Below, one piece after another: positions 10,226 to 20,281 of a stretch of DNA of 64,000 nt. Numbering within the stretch: position 1 is the first letter of the stretch; every line of letters starts with the position of its first letter. The notes below the pieces were generated by a model that worked only from the letters and a program-made list of their open reading frames with translations, did not search any database and had not been told where the DNA came from. The DNA comes from an uncultured Prochlorococcus sp. (GTDB taxonomy: Bacteria > Cyanobacteriota > Cyanobacteriia > PCC-6307 > Cyanobiaceae), in NCBI GenBank assembly GCA_902573565.1, contig CACGKI010000004.1:23624-87623 (forward strand), given 5' to 3'. Made by a program: the position numbers and the translations under genes.

Positions 10226-10954
10226 TCAAAGTTTGAAATTATCCCCCAAATAATACTTCTTAACTATTGGATTATCTGCTAATTCGCTTGATGATCCATA
10301 AGATAAAATTTTTCCTTCACTTAAAACATATGACTTGTTTGTAATTAAAAGAGTTTCCCTCACATTATGGTCGGTAATAAGAACACCTACCCCGCTAGTA
10401 CTTAATTTAATAATTAGACTTTTTAAATCATTAACAGCTAGAGGATCTATCCCAGCGAAAGGTTCATCTAATAATAAATATTTAGGCCCTTTTCTACCGA
10501 CAGAAAGTGCCCTAGCTATTTCACATCTTCTTCTCTCGCCTCCTGAAAGTTGATAACCATAATTATCTACAAAATTATTCAAATTGAATTCATTAATTAA
10601 TTGTTCTCTTCTATTTCTTATAGCTGCACGACTATAAGATGAATTTTGCAAAGCTAAATCTATATTTTCCTTAACAGTGAGATCTCTAAATATACTCGCC
10701 TCCTGAGTTAGATAACCCAACCCAAGTCTTGATCTAATTGGAAGTGGAAGATTAGTTATATTTTTACCATCCATTAAAACTTCACCTTTATCAGGTTTAA
10801 TATTTCCAACTGCAAGATTAAAAGTGGTAGTTTTTCCTGCACCATTAGGTCCCATTAAACCTACAACTTCTCCCGGATTTACAGTAATGGAAACATCATT
10901 TACAATTAATCTTCCCTTAATTGAAAGAGATACATTTTGAATTTTTAAATTCAT
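10226..10954 (-). CDS. lptB: LptB-type ABC transporter ATPase
   Basis: ATPase of the lipopolysaccharide-export ABC transporter. Walker A GPNGAGKTTTFNLA, signature LSGGERRRCEIARALS, Walker B KYLLLDEPFAGIDP and switch His in LITDHNVRETL; the FAGIDP form is typical of LptB. 242 residues. No permease or LptA is adjacent here. It is preceded by a DUF309-typA pair on the same strand. Confidence 0.9.
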   Translation of the reverse strand: MNLKIQNVSLSIKGRLIVNDVSITVNPGEVVGLMGPNGAGKTTTFNLAVGNIKPDKGEVLMDGKNITNLPLPIRSRLGLGYLTQEASIFRDLTVKENIDLALQNSSYSRAAIRNRREQLINEFNLNNFVDNYGYQLSGGERRRCEIARALSVGRKGPKYLLLDEPFAGIDPLAVNDLKSLIIKLSTSGVGVLITDHNVRETLLITNKSYVLSEGKILSYGSSSELADNPIVKKYYLGDNFKL

Positions 10955-11043
10955 CTTCCTTGAAACGATAAGTTATCTTATTTTTTTAATAAAAATAATG
11001 AAATGGGAAATAACAATTAATTAAGGAGAAAGATGTATACATA

Positions 11044-11415
11044 TTAGTCAAGAGGTTTCAAAAAAGGCTTATCGTTCTCATTTAAGGTCTCTTTGTATTG
11101 TAATTTCCTTAATAAATCTTCCAAACATTTACAAAAAGATTCAAGATCAATTCCTAAATTAATGTTGGTTCTAGTTTTTATTCTACCTAAACCCTCTCCT
11201 AGCAAAATAGTAGCTCCATTCAGATTACCCTTGCTTAAATGAAACTGAGAGACGGATACTTGTAAAATTCCCTGGATTACTTGTCTTTCGTCACCATCAA
11301 CAGAATTCCAAATTTCTTCAAAAGCATCATGAGCCTCATACCATTCATGATTATTAAAAAAGTTTAAAGCAGTAAAAAAGGCATCTTTAGAACTTTTTGT
11401 TTTTTCTTCATTCAT
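11044..11415 (-). CDS. DUF309 family protein
   Basis: 123-residue protein whose central NHEWYEAHDAFEEIW stretch (about residues 21-35) matches the DUF309 family. The family is widespread in cyanobacteria and plastids, helical, with conserved His/Glu residues suggestive of metal binding; no reaction is established. It lies 11 bases downstream of typA and is probably in the same transcript. Confidence 0.82.
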   Translation of the reverse strand: MNEEKTKSSKDAFFTALNFFNNHEWYEAHDAFEEIWNSVDGDERQVIQGILQVSVSQFHLSKGNLNGATILLGEGLGRIKTRTNINLGIDLESFCKCLEDLLRKLQYKETLNENDKPFLKPLD

Positions 11416-11426
11416 AAAATTAATTA

Positions 11427-13223
11427 CTAATTTTTTTTCTTCTTATTTATTTTTCTCATTCTTATTGAATCCGGTGTCACCTCTAGCATTTCATCTGGGC
11501 CAATATATTCGAGTGCTCTTTCTAGGGTAATATCAACAGGCGACTGCAAAGTATCAAGTTCTTCTGCACCTGCAGACCTCATATTTGTCAGCTGTTTAGT
11601 TTTACATATATTCAACTCAAGATCTTGAGGACGATTATTCTCTCCAATTATCATTCCCTTGTAAACTTTAACTCCAGGTTTAATAAAATAGACTCCCCTA
11701 TCTTCGGCATTCTTTAATGCATAAAATGTGGCAACACCCTCCTCAAAAGCAATAAGAACTCCATTTCTCCTCGTTTCAAAATCTCCTGTTTTGGGTTTAT
11801 ATTCATAAAAAGAGTGACTCATAATACCTTCACCTCTCGTTATCCGAACAAATTCACCTCGAAATCCAATTAGCCCTCTTGATGGCACAAGAAATTCTAA
11901 TTGAGTTCTACCATCTGAACTTGTCTGCATGTTTTTCATCTCTGCCTTTCTCGATCCTAGCTTCTCGATACATGACCCAACAGACACTTCAGGTACATCT
12001 AAAACCAAAGTCTCTATAGGCTCACATTCAACATTATCAATTTCTCTAAAAATTACTTGAGGTTGTGAGATTTGAAATTCAAACCCTTCTCTTCTCATAG
12101 TTTCAATCAAAATCCCTAAATGTAGTTCTCCTCTCCCTGAAACTGAAAACCTATCAGGAGAATCAGTTTCTTCTACCCTTAGTGCGACGTTTGTTAAAAG
12201 TTCCCTCTCCAATCTATTTTTTAACTGTCTACTAGTGACAAACTTGCCTTCTTTCCCTGCAAATGGAGAATCATTGACAACAAAAGTCATGTTTAAGGTA
12301 GGTTCATCAACTTTGATTAATGGAAGCGGATGAGGTGAATCGGGACATGCAATGGTCTCTCCAATATTTACGTCTTCGAAACCGGAAACTGCAACAATAT
12401 CGCCTGCAAAGGCTTCATTTATATCAATTCTTTGTAATCCTTCGAATCCTAAAAGTTTACTAACCTTACCTTTGATAGTTTTCCCATTTTCTTTAATTAA
12501 ACTAGCTTGTTGGCCATTTTTTATAGTTCCATTGTGAATCTTTCCAATTACAATTCTGCCTAAGAAATCAGAATAGTCCAAAGTAGTTATTTGTAGCTGA
12601 AGAGGCTTATTTGAGTCACCCACTGGAGGAGGAACGTGTCTGATAATAGCTTCAAAAAGAGGCATCATATTGTCACTATTAGATTCCATCTCTTCTTTTG
12701 CGAAACCAGATAGACCACTACCAAAAAGATAAGGAAAATCACATTGATCATCATCAGCTCCTAATTCCAAAAACAAATCAAGGACCTTATCAATCGCTAT
12801 TTCTGGGACTACTCGTGGTCTATCAATTTTATTTACAAATACTATAGGCCTAAGTCCTTTTTCTAATGCTTTTTTCAAAACAAATCTTGTTTGAGGCATC
12901 GGTCCCTCATTTGCATCAACTATAAGCAGGCACCCATCAACCATTCCCAAAACCCTTTCGACTTCTCCTCCAAAATCAGCATGTCCAGGCGTATCTATAA
13001 TATTAATTCTGGTGTCTTTATAATTTACTGCAGTATTTTTTGAGAGTATTGTTATTCCTCTTTCTCTTTCAAGGTCATTTGAATCCATTACACATGTAGG
13101 AATAACTTCATTGTCTCTAAATATTCCTGATTGAGATAACAATGCATCTACAAGAGTTGTCTTGCCATGATCTACATGAGCAATAATTGCAACATTTCTA
13201 ATTTCTTTTATCGAAGATGACAT
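11427..13223 (-). CDS. typA: Ribosome-associated GTPase TypA/BipA
   Basis: Translational GTPase of the EF-G superfamily that binds ribosomes and is involved in stress adaptation and 50S maturation. G1 [16 protein letters not shown]2 region RERGITI, G3 [16 protein letters not shown]4 NKIDRP, then domain II/III and the BipA-specific C-terminal part ending in a lysine-rich tail. 598 residues, full length. First gene of a short typA-DUF309 unit. Confidence 0.97.
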   Translation of the reverse strand: MSSSIKEIRNVAIIAHVDHGKTTLVDALLSQSGIFRDNEVIPTCVMDSNDLERERGITILSKNTAVNYKDTRINIIDTPGHADFGGEVERVLGMVDGCLLIVDANEGPMPQTRFVLKKALEKGLRPIVFVNKIDRPRVVPEIAIDKVLDLFLELGADDDQCDFPYLFGSGLSGFAKEEMESNSDNMMPLFEAIIRHVPPPVGDSNKPLQLQITTLDYSDFLGRIVIGKIHNGTIKNGQQASLIKENGKTIKGKVSKLLGFEGLQRIDINEAFAGDIVAVSGFEDVNIGETIACPDSPHPLPLIKVDEPTLNMTFVVNDSPFAGKEGKFVTSRQLKNRLERELLTNVALRVEETDSPDRFSVSGRGELHLGILIETMRREGFEFQISQPQVIFREIDNVECEPIETLVLDVPEVSVGSCIEKLGSRKAEMKNMQTSSDGRTQLEFLVPSRGLIGFRGEFVRITRGEGIMSHSFYEYKPKTGDFETRRNGVLIAFEEGVATFYALKNAEDRGVYFIKPGVKVYKGMIIGENNRPQDLELNICKTKQLTNMRSAGAEELDTLQSPVDITLERALEYIGPDEMLEVTPDSIRMRKINKKKKN

Positions 13224-13318
13224 TTATAAAATTTATATAAATAATAGATTGGCTTTATTAAGGCTAACTCAAAGTATGCTTATTATGAGAATTTTCTCTT
13301 TAAGACTTTGAAAAATAT

Positions 13319-13353
13319 AATCTAATTGAATAATTTATTTAATCAATTAGATT
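13319..13353 (-). terminator. Stem-loop at the 3' end of the VanY-like gene
   Basis: Perfect 11-bp inverted repeat (AATCTAATTGA at 13319-13329 and TCAATTAGATT at 13343-13353) with a 13-base loop. On the minus strand the stem begins at the stop codon of the VanY-like gene and is followed by ATATTTTT, so it is probably an AU-rich rho-independent terminator. Confidence 0.55.
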
Positions 13354-14066
13354 TATAATTTTCTTTTAGAGCTTTCAAAAACTTTTAATGCTTCAATTGA
13401 CCCCTCATATCTCCAATGCCAGGGTTCGTAATCTATATATTTATTATCTTTGTTGAAGGATAACTTAAAGTGAAACTTAGCTGCATTTTTTGTTAGCCAT
13501 CTAAAGGCGTCAGTATTTTCGAAGTCGGTTTCAAAGTCTGTCTCTCTTTGAGTAGCATCACCAATATCGATTGCGAAACCTGTACTATGTTCAGAATATC
13601 CTGGAGGGGCTGAAACTCTAGCTCTTTCTGCCGCTTCTTGATTTCTAATAGATTTTAAAGAATAAAAGATATCCTTTTGCAAATTTATTGATCTATAACC
13701 ACTCAAGAAGACCAAATATATCCCATCATTTTTTGCTTCTTCTCTCATCTTTAGCAGGGAATCGCGCATATCAATATGAACTTCAATATTGGGCTCAATT
13801 AAAACTAGTTTCTCCTTTGGAATTTCGCTGTAGGGTAGATGACCTAAGATTCTGCCGTCGTGATTTCTTTCAACCTGAAATTTGAGTCTATTTAGAGGGT
13901 CTAATTCTATATTTCTAATCAATCGCAATGTAGCGATAGAAAAAATAAAGATAAGAAATGGAGAAAATATTAATAATTTTTTTAATAATATTGAATTAGG
14001 ATTTTTTAGGTAAATTCTTTTGGCAAGTGGTATATCAAATTGATTGATATCTTTGTTTAGTTCCAA
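13353..14066 (-). CDS. D-alanyl-D-alanine carboxypeptidase, VanY/DdcB family
   Basis: Zinc peptidase that trims the terminal D-Ala of peptidoglycan stem peptides. One N-terminal membrane anchor at about residues 28-50 (LLIFSPFLIFIFSIATLRL), then a periplasmic catalytic domain with the LAS zinc motifs SEHSTGFAIDIGD and EPWHWRYEG and the fold motif FLSGYRS. 237 residues. A second LAS-type peptidase (VanX-like, frameshifted) lies at 19.5-20.2 kb. Confidence 0.88.
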   Translation of the reverse strand: MELNKDINQFDIPLAKRIYLKNPNSILLKKLLIFSPFLIFIFSIATLRLIRNIELDPLNRLKFQVERNHDGRILGHLPYSEIPKEKLVLIEPNIEVHIDMRDSLLKMREEAKNDGIYLVFLSGYRSINLQKDIFYSLKSIRNQEAAERARVSAPPGYSEHSTGFAIDIGDATQRETDFETDFENTDAFRWLTKNAAKFHFKLSFNKDNKYIDYEPWHWRYEGSIEALKVFESSKRKL

Positions 14067-14178
14067 TATTTAAAGGTGAATTTGGAAAAGATATTTCGAT
14101 ATTAACTATTATTTTAAGAAATGCACTTTTATAAGAGAAAAAGGTGTAGGTTTTATATACAATATTATTTTTTTTCGT

Positions 14179-15519
14179 ATGTTGAGGGTAGCTGTTATTG
14201 GCGGAGGTCCAAGTGGTTCATGTGCTGCAGAAATACTTGCTAAAGCTGGGATAAAAACTTGGCTCTTCGAGAGAAAATTAGATAATGCAAAACCATGTGG
14301 AGGGGCTATTCCTCTTTGTATGGTAGAGGAATTTGATTTACCTGAGTCAATTATTGATAGAAAAGTAAGACATATGAGAATGATATCCCCGTCAAATAGA
14401 GAGGTAGACATTAGCTTAGATAGAGTTTATGGGAAAAGCGATAATGAGTTTATTGGGATGTGCAGAAGAGAAGTTATGGATGCTTTTATGCGTAATAGAG
14501 CATCAGATCTTGGTGCTACGCTAGTAAACGGATTAGTTACATCTATCGATACTGGAGATAATAATCAAGGGCCATACAAACTCTCGTATTCAGATTTTTC
14601 GAATGGAGACAAAAAAGGAGAGATTAAAGAACTTACTGTTGACCTTTTAATAGGAGCTGATGGAGCTAATAGTAGAGTTGCCAAAGCAATGGATGCAGGA
14701 GATTACAAAGTTGCTATAGCATTTCAGGAAAGAATTAGATTGCCTAAAGAGGAAATGAGTTACTACGAAGATCTTGCTGAAATGTATGTCGGAACTGATG
14801 TTTCTCCTGATTTTTATGGGTGGGTATTTCCTAAATATGATCATGTTGCTGTGGGCACTGGAACCATGCAAAAGAATCAGTTGTTAATTAAAGGACTTCA
14901 AGAGGGTGTAAGAAATAGGGCAAAGAAAAGACTTGTTAATGGTGAGGTAATAAAGGTAGAAGCTCACCCTATTCCTGAGCATCCAAGGCCAAGAAGAGTA
15001 GTTGGGAGAATGGCATTAGTTGGTGATGCAGCTGGTTATGTTACAAAAAGTTCTGGAGAGGGTATTTATTTTGCTGCAAAAAGCGGAAGAATGTGTGCTG
15101 AAGAAATTGTTGAAGCATCAAAAAATGGTCAAGTAATTCCATCAGAAAAAGATTTAAAAAACTATCTTAAAAAATGGGATAAAAAATATGGCACAACTTA
15201 TAAGGTTCTAGAAATCCTCCAAAATATTTTCTACAGAAATGATTCTGCAAGAGAAGCCTTCGTTGAGATGTGTGATGACATGGATGTACAAAGACTTACT
15301 TTTGATAGTTACTTATATAAAAGAGTTGTCTCCATGAAACCATTACAGCAACTTAAAATTACAATGCTTACACTTGGTTCAATTTTAAGAGGGAAAGCCC
15401 TAGCACCTCTAAAATATAAACCTGTTGATAGTGCCGTTAGGGAAAATAAAGAAGTAGAAAAAATGCTAGAAAATTATTCAATTAAGGGAGGAATTAAAGT
15501 TAAGAGTTCAAAAGTGTAA
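14179..15519 (+). CDS. chlP: Geranylgeranyl reductase
   Basis: FAD/NADPH enzyme that reduces the geranylgeranyl chain to phytyl for chlorophyll and tocopherol. N-terminal dinucleotide fold AVIGGGPSGSCAAEILAKAG, conserved KPCGGAIP, GADGANSRVAK, and the FAD motif LVGDAAGYVTKSSGEGIYFA. 446 residues, full length. The last 20 bases overlap the 3' end of the convergent glyS gene, so both must end transcription inside the neighbour. Confidence 0.96.
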   Translation: MLRVAVIGGGPSGSCAAEILAKAGIKTWLFERKLDNAKPCGGAIPLCMVEEFDLPESIIDRKVRHMRMISPSNREVDISLDRVYGKSDNEFIGMCRREVMDAFMRNRASDLGATLVNGLVTSIDTGDNNQGPYKLSYSDFSNGDKKGEIKELTVDLLIGADGANSRVAKAMDAGDYKVAIAFQERIRLPKEEMSYYEDLAEMYVGTDVSPDFYGWVFPKYDHVAVGTGTMQKNQLLIKGLQEGVRNRAKKRLVNGEVIKVEAHPIPEHPRPRRVVGRMALVGDAAGYVTKSSGEGIYFAAKSGRMCAEEIVEASKNGQVIPSEKDLKNYLKKWDKKYGTTYKVLEILQNIFYRNDSAREAFVEMCDDMDVQRLTFDSYLYKRVVSMKPLQQLKITMLTLGSILRGKALAPLKYKPVDSAVRENKEVEKMLENYSIKGGIKVKSSKV

Positions 15520-17662
15520 AGTCGGCTATTTTTAGAGAATAATTTCTAATTAAGCTCAACAAATTGAGTCTATTATTTCTTATTTTTAAATCCTCTGACA
15601 TTATTAGGACTCCCTTTTCATTATCAAATAAATCCTCGATAGTGTTTACATTATTCTCAAATAAATTTAGAAGTTCCAAATAATTGCAATAACCTTCCAA
15701 AAAAAGTTTTTCTAATTCTCCAATAAATTCAAAAACTTTAAACTCACAATCTTTTTCAAAAAGTTTCGTGCTTACATAATCTCTTGTTGAGAGAACGTCT
15801 GTTGAAAGATCACTATTATTAGCTAATTTGCTCACCCTTGTAATAACCTTCTGGATTTCAACAAAATTTTCCTTTTCGTTAAAATGCATAATAGATTTAA
15901 TTCTATTTTTAAGATCAACAATATTCAATACTCTTTTTTGAGATAATTCATCAGAAGTGCAAACCCCCTTGATTAATTCTTTACCTAATGCAATTTCTTC
16001 TAGATGACTAACAATTCTTTGAACTAAAAACTCATTTAAATCATTAAATACTGTTTCTCTTGAGAAATTTAGATTCGGAAATGCGATTTTCCAAAAATCA
16101 AGAAGTTCGTTAAATAATTTATCTAAAGGTAAATCAAATTCATAATCCCAAATTATTTTAATCACTCCATTCAAATTTCTTCTTAAAGCATAAGGATCAG
16201 ATGATCCGCTGGGACGTTTACCAGAAATAAATATACTTATTAAAGTTTCGACCTTATCTGCTATAGAAACTATTGCACCATATTTTGTGGAGGGCAAAGC
16301 ATCTTTATAGTAAGAAGGTAAATAATGTTCAGCGACAGCCAAACAAACATCCTCACTAAATCCCTCATATTTAAGATATTTACCACCCATGATTCCTTGC
16401 AGTTCAGGGAATTCGTAAACAATTTCGCTACATAAGTCGTTTTTACAGTATCTAGCAGCTTCTATTATTTTTTTTTGTTCTAAAGATTTATCATTTAAAA
16501 ATTTAAGAATTTTTTTTGTAACTTCCTCTATCCTTTCAACCCTCTGAAATATATTTCCAAGTCCTTTCAAATAGGAAACAGATTTAAGCTTTTCATTTCT
16601 TTCGATTGAAGCAACTTTTTTGTCACTTTCTACGAAAAACTTTGCATCAGAAAACCTTGCCCTCAATACTTTCTCATTACCCTTGGCAATATTATTATTT
16701 GATTCTTCGAGACCATTAGAAATAACGCAGAAAGTTGTACTAATATTTTTTTCAGAGCTTAAATCTAGTTTAGAAAAAATTTTGTTTTGCAATAAAAGAG
16801 GAACGTATCTCTGATGACTTTTCATGACTGTTGAGAGGACTTCAACCGGAAGATCAAGAAATTCATCACTAAATTTACCCATAATTAAGTTTGGCCATTC
16901 AACTAAATCAGTTAATTCATTTAGTAATCCTTCTGAAAGGTCAGGCTTTAGATTTAAAGATTTAGATGCCTGATTTATTAAACTTTCAATTTTTTCTTTT
17001 CTTTCTTTTCGAATAGCTATTACTCTATTTCGTTTCAATAATTCAAAAAAAACATCAGGATTCTGAACTTTTAAGACTTCATTGATTAGCCTATGACTTT
17101 TTGTTTTATTACTTATTTTGATCTTTGGATCACATTCATCAAATTTAAAATCAAGAATTTCATCATTATAAATAGAGGTAATCCACCTAATAGGTCTTGA
17201 AAATTTTATGTTCCCGGCTCCCCATTTCATAAATCGAGGGCCTTGAAGACTCTTTACTAATTTTGGGATAATCGAAGACAAAGAATTTTTTGTTGATAGT
17301 CCTTTCTCAATTTTCTTTCCAAATACAAAATCACCCTTTTCTGTATTTTTTATTTCTAGCTCACCTACATCTATATCTAAGCTATTAGCAAATCCTAAAG
17401 CAGCATTAGTAGGACATCCATTTATATAAGCTGAATTTGCTTTAGGCCCTTTTCTTTCTATTATCTTATCTTCTGCATAATCAACTAAACCTTCGAGCAG
17501 TAGAACTATCCTCCTTGGTGTAGAAGTAACTACTATATGTTCAAATTTGATTAACTTTTTATCCAATTCAAATTCTATTAGAGAATTAAATTGCTCTAGA
17601 ACAGAATGAGAAAATTTTGCGGGCAACTCTTCTGTTCCTATCTCAAGTAAATATTTAGACAA
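15500..17662 (-). CDS. glyS: Glycyl-tRNA synthetase beta subunit
   Basis: Beta chain of the heterotetrameric bacterial GlyRS. It begins YLLEIGTEELPAKFS, contains ERKGPK, FSRPIRWI and the conserved DKVETL...SGKRPSGSSDPYALRR region (residues about 490-515), and ends in a tRNA-binding helical domain. 720 residues, full length. glyQ is not adjacent. It overlaps chlP convergently by 20 bases. Confidence 0.95.
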   Translation of the reverse strand: MSKYLLEIGTEELPAKFSHSVLEQFNSLIEFELDKKLIKFEHIVVTSTPRRIVLLLEGLVDYAEDKIIERKGPKANSAYINGCPTNAALGFANSLDIDVGELEIKNTEKGDFVFGKKIEKGLSTKNSLSSIIPKLVKSLQGPRFMKWGAGNIKFSRPIRWITSIYNDEILDFKFDECDPKIKISNKTKSHRLINEVLKVQNPDVFFELLKRNRVIAIRKERKEKIESLINQASKSLNLKPDLSEGLLNELTDLVEWPNLIMGKFSDEFLDLPVEVLSTVMKSHQRYVPLLLQNKIFSKLDLSSEKNISTTFCVISNGLEESNNNIAKGNEKVLRARFSDAKFFVESDKKVASIERNEKLKSVSYLKGLGNIFQRVERIEEVTKKILKFLNDKSLEQKKIIEAARYCKNDLCSEIVYEFPELQGIMGGKYLKYEGFSEDVCLAVAEHYLPSYYKDALPSTKYGAIVSIADKVETLISIFISGKRPSGSSDPYALRRNLNGVIKIIWDYEFDLPLDKLFNELLDFWKIAFPNLNFSRETVFNDLNEFLVQRIVSHLEEIALGKELIKGVCTSDELSQKRVLNIVDLKNRIKSIMHFNEKENFVEIQKVITRVSKLANNSDLSTDVLSTRDYVSTKLFEKDCEFKVFEFIGELEKLFLEGYCNYLELLNLFENNVNTIEDLFDNEKGVLIMSEDLKIRNNRLNLLSLIRNYSLKIADFTLLNS

Positions 17663-17749
17663 GAAAAAAATATGACTTCTATTACTATAATTTACTACCA
17701 GTTAAATAAGCTTTTCGCTAATGTATAAAAAGAGATATTTTTTGGTCCG

Positions 17750-19537
17750 TTGATCAAGGTTGAAAAAGTAAAAAAGAAAAAAAATTCTGCCAAAGATGAA
17801 ACTGTTTGTTTGGCAAATGGATTAGAAGTATCTAAATTTGAGAATTTCAAGAAAAGTAGTCAATTTCTTAAAGAACCACTTGCAACAGAATTAGTTAATG
17901 ATAGCGATCACTTTACTAATGATGCAGTCCAACTATTGAAATTTCATGGAAGTTATCAACAAGATAACAGGGAAAATAGAAGGCCCGGCAAAAGTAAAGA
18001 TTGGCAAATGATGCTAAGGTTAAGAAATCCTGGCGGTGAAGTACCTGGGAAATTATTTTTAGCATTAGATGAATTATCTGACAAACTAGGTAATGGAACA
18101 CTACGGGCCACTACAAGACAAGCCTTTCAAATGCATGGAATTAGAAAGGAGAATCTAAAAGAAGTTATTCAGACAATTATTAATTCAATGGGCTCAACAT
18201 TAGCTGCATGTGGAGACATAAATAGAAATGTAATGGCACCTGCGGCTCCATTTGATTCGCCAGACTATGTTATTGCAAGAGCATTGTCAAAAAAAGTTGC
18301 AGATCTTCTCACCCCAATGGCTGGTCAAGGCACTTTTTTAGAGCTTTGGGCTGATGGAGATTTAGAGTACACCATAAAGCCTGAGAAAGATATTGAAGCT
18401 ATTAGGAAGCTCCAATTCAAAGATAATGTTTTCAGTGGGATAAAAGATGAACCTCTTTATGGTTCAACTTATTTACCTAGAAAATTTAAATGTGCTGTTA
18501 CAGTTCCTGGTGATAATTCTGTTGATCTTCTTACTAATGACATTGGAATAGTTGCATTTACTTCAAAAGAGGGACACTTAGAAGGCTGCAATTTCTATGT
18601 TGGAGGAGGCATGGGACGAACACATAATAATGAAGAAACCTTTGCTAGAATTGCAGATCCTCTTGGATATGTTGAAGAACAAGATATTTATGAATTAATA
18701 CAAAGTATTGTTGCCATTCAAAGAGATTATGGAGATAGAAAATCAAGGAAAAATTCAAGAATGAAATACCTTCTTCACAGAAAAGGTATTAAATGGTTTA
18801 AAAAGATACTTCTTGAAAAGTATTTCAAAAAAGAAATTAAAAAAATCAGAAAAGAACCGAATCAAGTTCTCATTGATTATTTAGGATGGCATAAACAAAA
18901 TAACAATTCTTATTTCGTAGGTTTACCTTTATTATCAGGGAGACTTTCCGGAGAAAAAAAGAAAACCATTACATCTATAGTAAAAAAATACAATCTCGAT
19001 TTAAGACTTACGCCTAATCAAGATATCTTACTTTGCAATATCGCTAATCAAAATAAAAACGAAATTAAACAAGCTCTATTGGAAATTGGATACGACAATT
19101 TAGATGACATAAATGAAATACAAAGACATGCCCTAGCATGTCCAGCATTACCACTTTGTGGTCTAGCAATGACTGAGGCAGAAAGAATCTTACCTGAAGT
19201 ACTTAAAAGGATTGAAAAATTACTTTTAGATCTAAAAATTGAAAAAACAATCTTATTTAGGATGACAGGCTGTCCGAATGGATGTACAAGGCCTTACATG
19301 GCAGAATTAGCACTTGTGGGAAGTGGGCAAAACAAATATCAATTGTGGTTAGGAGGGAGTAAAAATTTACAGAGGCTCGCTAAACCCTTCTTGCAAAGAA
19401 TGGAATTAAATGACTTGGAAAAAACTCTTCAACCATTATTTGATTATTGGAAAAGTAGCTTGGATATGGATTTCGGAGATTTTATAAATACGCAAGATGA
19501 AAGTTCTATTTTGAATTTACTAAATGAAATTCAATAG
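17750..19537 (+). CDS. sir: Ferredoxin-dependent sulfite reductase
   Basis: Reduces sulfite to sulfide using ferredoxin, a sirohaem and a 4Fe-4S cluster. Cluster/sirohaem cysteines are in CPALPLCG (C-x5-C) and TGCPNGCTRPY (C-x3-C); substrate-binding arginines fall in RLRNPGGEVPG and TTRQAFQMHG. 595 residues. Upstream of the TTG at 17750 the frame closes within 25 bases and no ATG or GTG precedes the conserved core, so TTG is the likely start. Nitrite reductase is a close relative, but the LRNPGGEVPG context and length fit sulfite reductase. Confidence 0.92.
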   Translation: MIKVEKVKKKKNSAKDETVCLANGLEVSKFENFKKSSQFLKEPLATELVNDSDHFTNDAVQLLKFHGSYQQDNRENRRPGKSKDWQMMLRLRNPGGEVPGKLFLALDELSDKLGNGTLRATTRQAFQMHGIRKENLKEVIQTIINSMGSTLAACGDINRNVMAPAAPFDSPDYVIARALSKKVADLLTPMAGQGTFLELWADGDLEYTIKPEKDIEAIRKLQFKDNVFSGIKDEPLYGSTYLPRKFKCAVTVPGDNSVDLLTNDIGIVAFTSKEGHLEGCNFYVGGGMGRTHNNEETFARIADPLGYVEEQDIYELIQSIVAIQRDYGDRKSRKNSRMKYLLHRKGIKWFKKILLEKYFKKEIKKIRKEPNQVLIDYLGWHKQNNNSYFVGLPLLSGRLSGEKKKTITSIVKKYNLDLRLTPNQDILLCNIANQNKNEIKQALLEIGYDNLDDINEIQRHALACPALPLCGLAMTEAERILPEVLKRIEKLLLDLKIEKTILFRMTGCPNGCTRPYMAELALVGSGQNKYQLWLGGSKNLQRLAKPFLQRMELNDLEKTLQPLFDYWKSSLDMDFGDFINTQDESSILNLLNEIQ

Positions 19538-19540
19538 ATT

Positions 19541-20225
19541 TTAAATTTTTCCATAAAGGGCATTCGCTTTTTTGTTTTTCCAAGCCCATAATTGATCTCC
19601 ATAACTGAAATGCCACCATTCATTAGGATGCTGAGCAAATCCAAATTTATTCATCACTTTCCTTAATAAATTTCTTTTACTGTTCCAAATAATGGCCTCT
19701 TCATTATTTATATTTTTATAAAAATCAGGCTTAGAAGTCTCATCCATTTGATCAACCATGCTTCCCATTTCAACAAGATTTCCATCTTTATCTGATAAAC
19801 AAACATCCAATGCGCCCCCAGTTGAATGGGGGGGGAGGACACCTAGTGTCATAAGAAGGATATGCCCAGAATTTTTCAACTTTTTTTAAAATGGATGGAT
19901 AAGATTTTCTATTTTCAAAAGAAATATTAATATCGGATTTTTCACACTCTAATAAAAATGCTCTTTTAAACATAAATTCCTGGACTTCTAAAGGTCGCCA
20001 ACTGTCATAAATTAAAAGGTTAAAATTACTCTTTGATATCAAATAATCATGTACTTTTACTAATCTATTTACGACCTCCTCTCTTAATTTCCAAATAGAA
20101 GTTTTATCTTTGTAAGGTGCTCCTAAATTAGAGTAAGGGTGGGGATCTAAAAAATTTAAGCAGCTTGGTATAGCTATTAATTTGTCTCCATTATCTTTAA
20201 TTGGTATTTTATTCCAAATTTTCAA
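19541..20225 (-). pseudogene. D-Ala-D-Ala dipeptidase (VanX/DdpX-like), frameshifted in a C8 run
   Basis: Two overlapping frames together encode a VanX-type zinc dipeptidase. The first part (from ATG at 20225) carries the fold motif LIYDSWRPLEVQEFM; the second carries the zinc motifs HSTGGALDV and EWWHFSYGD. They join at a run of eight C on the coding strand (plus-strand G8 at 19828-19835). With seven C, the frame reads YDTRCPPPHSTGGALDV continuously and gives 227 residues. As given, the reading frame from 20225 ends 53 residues early without the catalytic core. It may be a true mutation, a phase-variable tract or a sequencing error. Confidence 0.85.
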
Positions 20226-20281
20226 TTGAAATTTGCAATTGATTTATAGTGGCATATATATCAAAAATAACAATGCTAGTT

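Noticed and set aside
14109..14411. 100-codon minus-strand frame over the start of chlP
   Set aside because: Covers the conserved FAD-binding start of chlP in antisense; no support.
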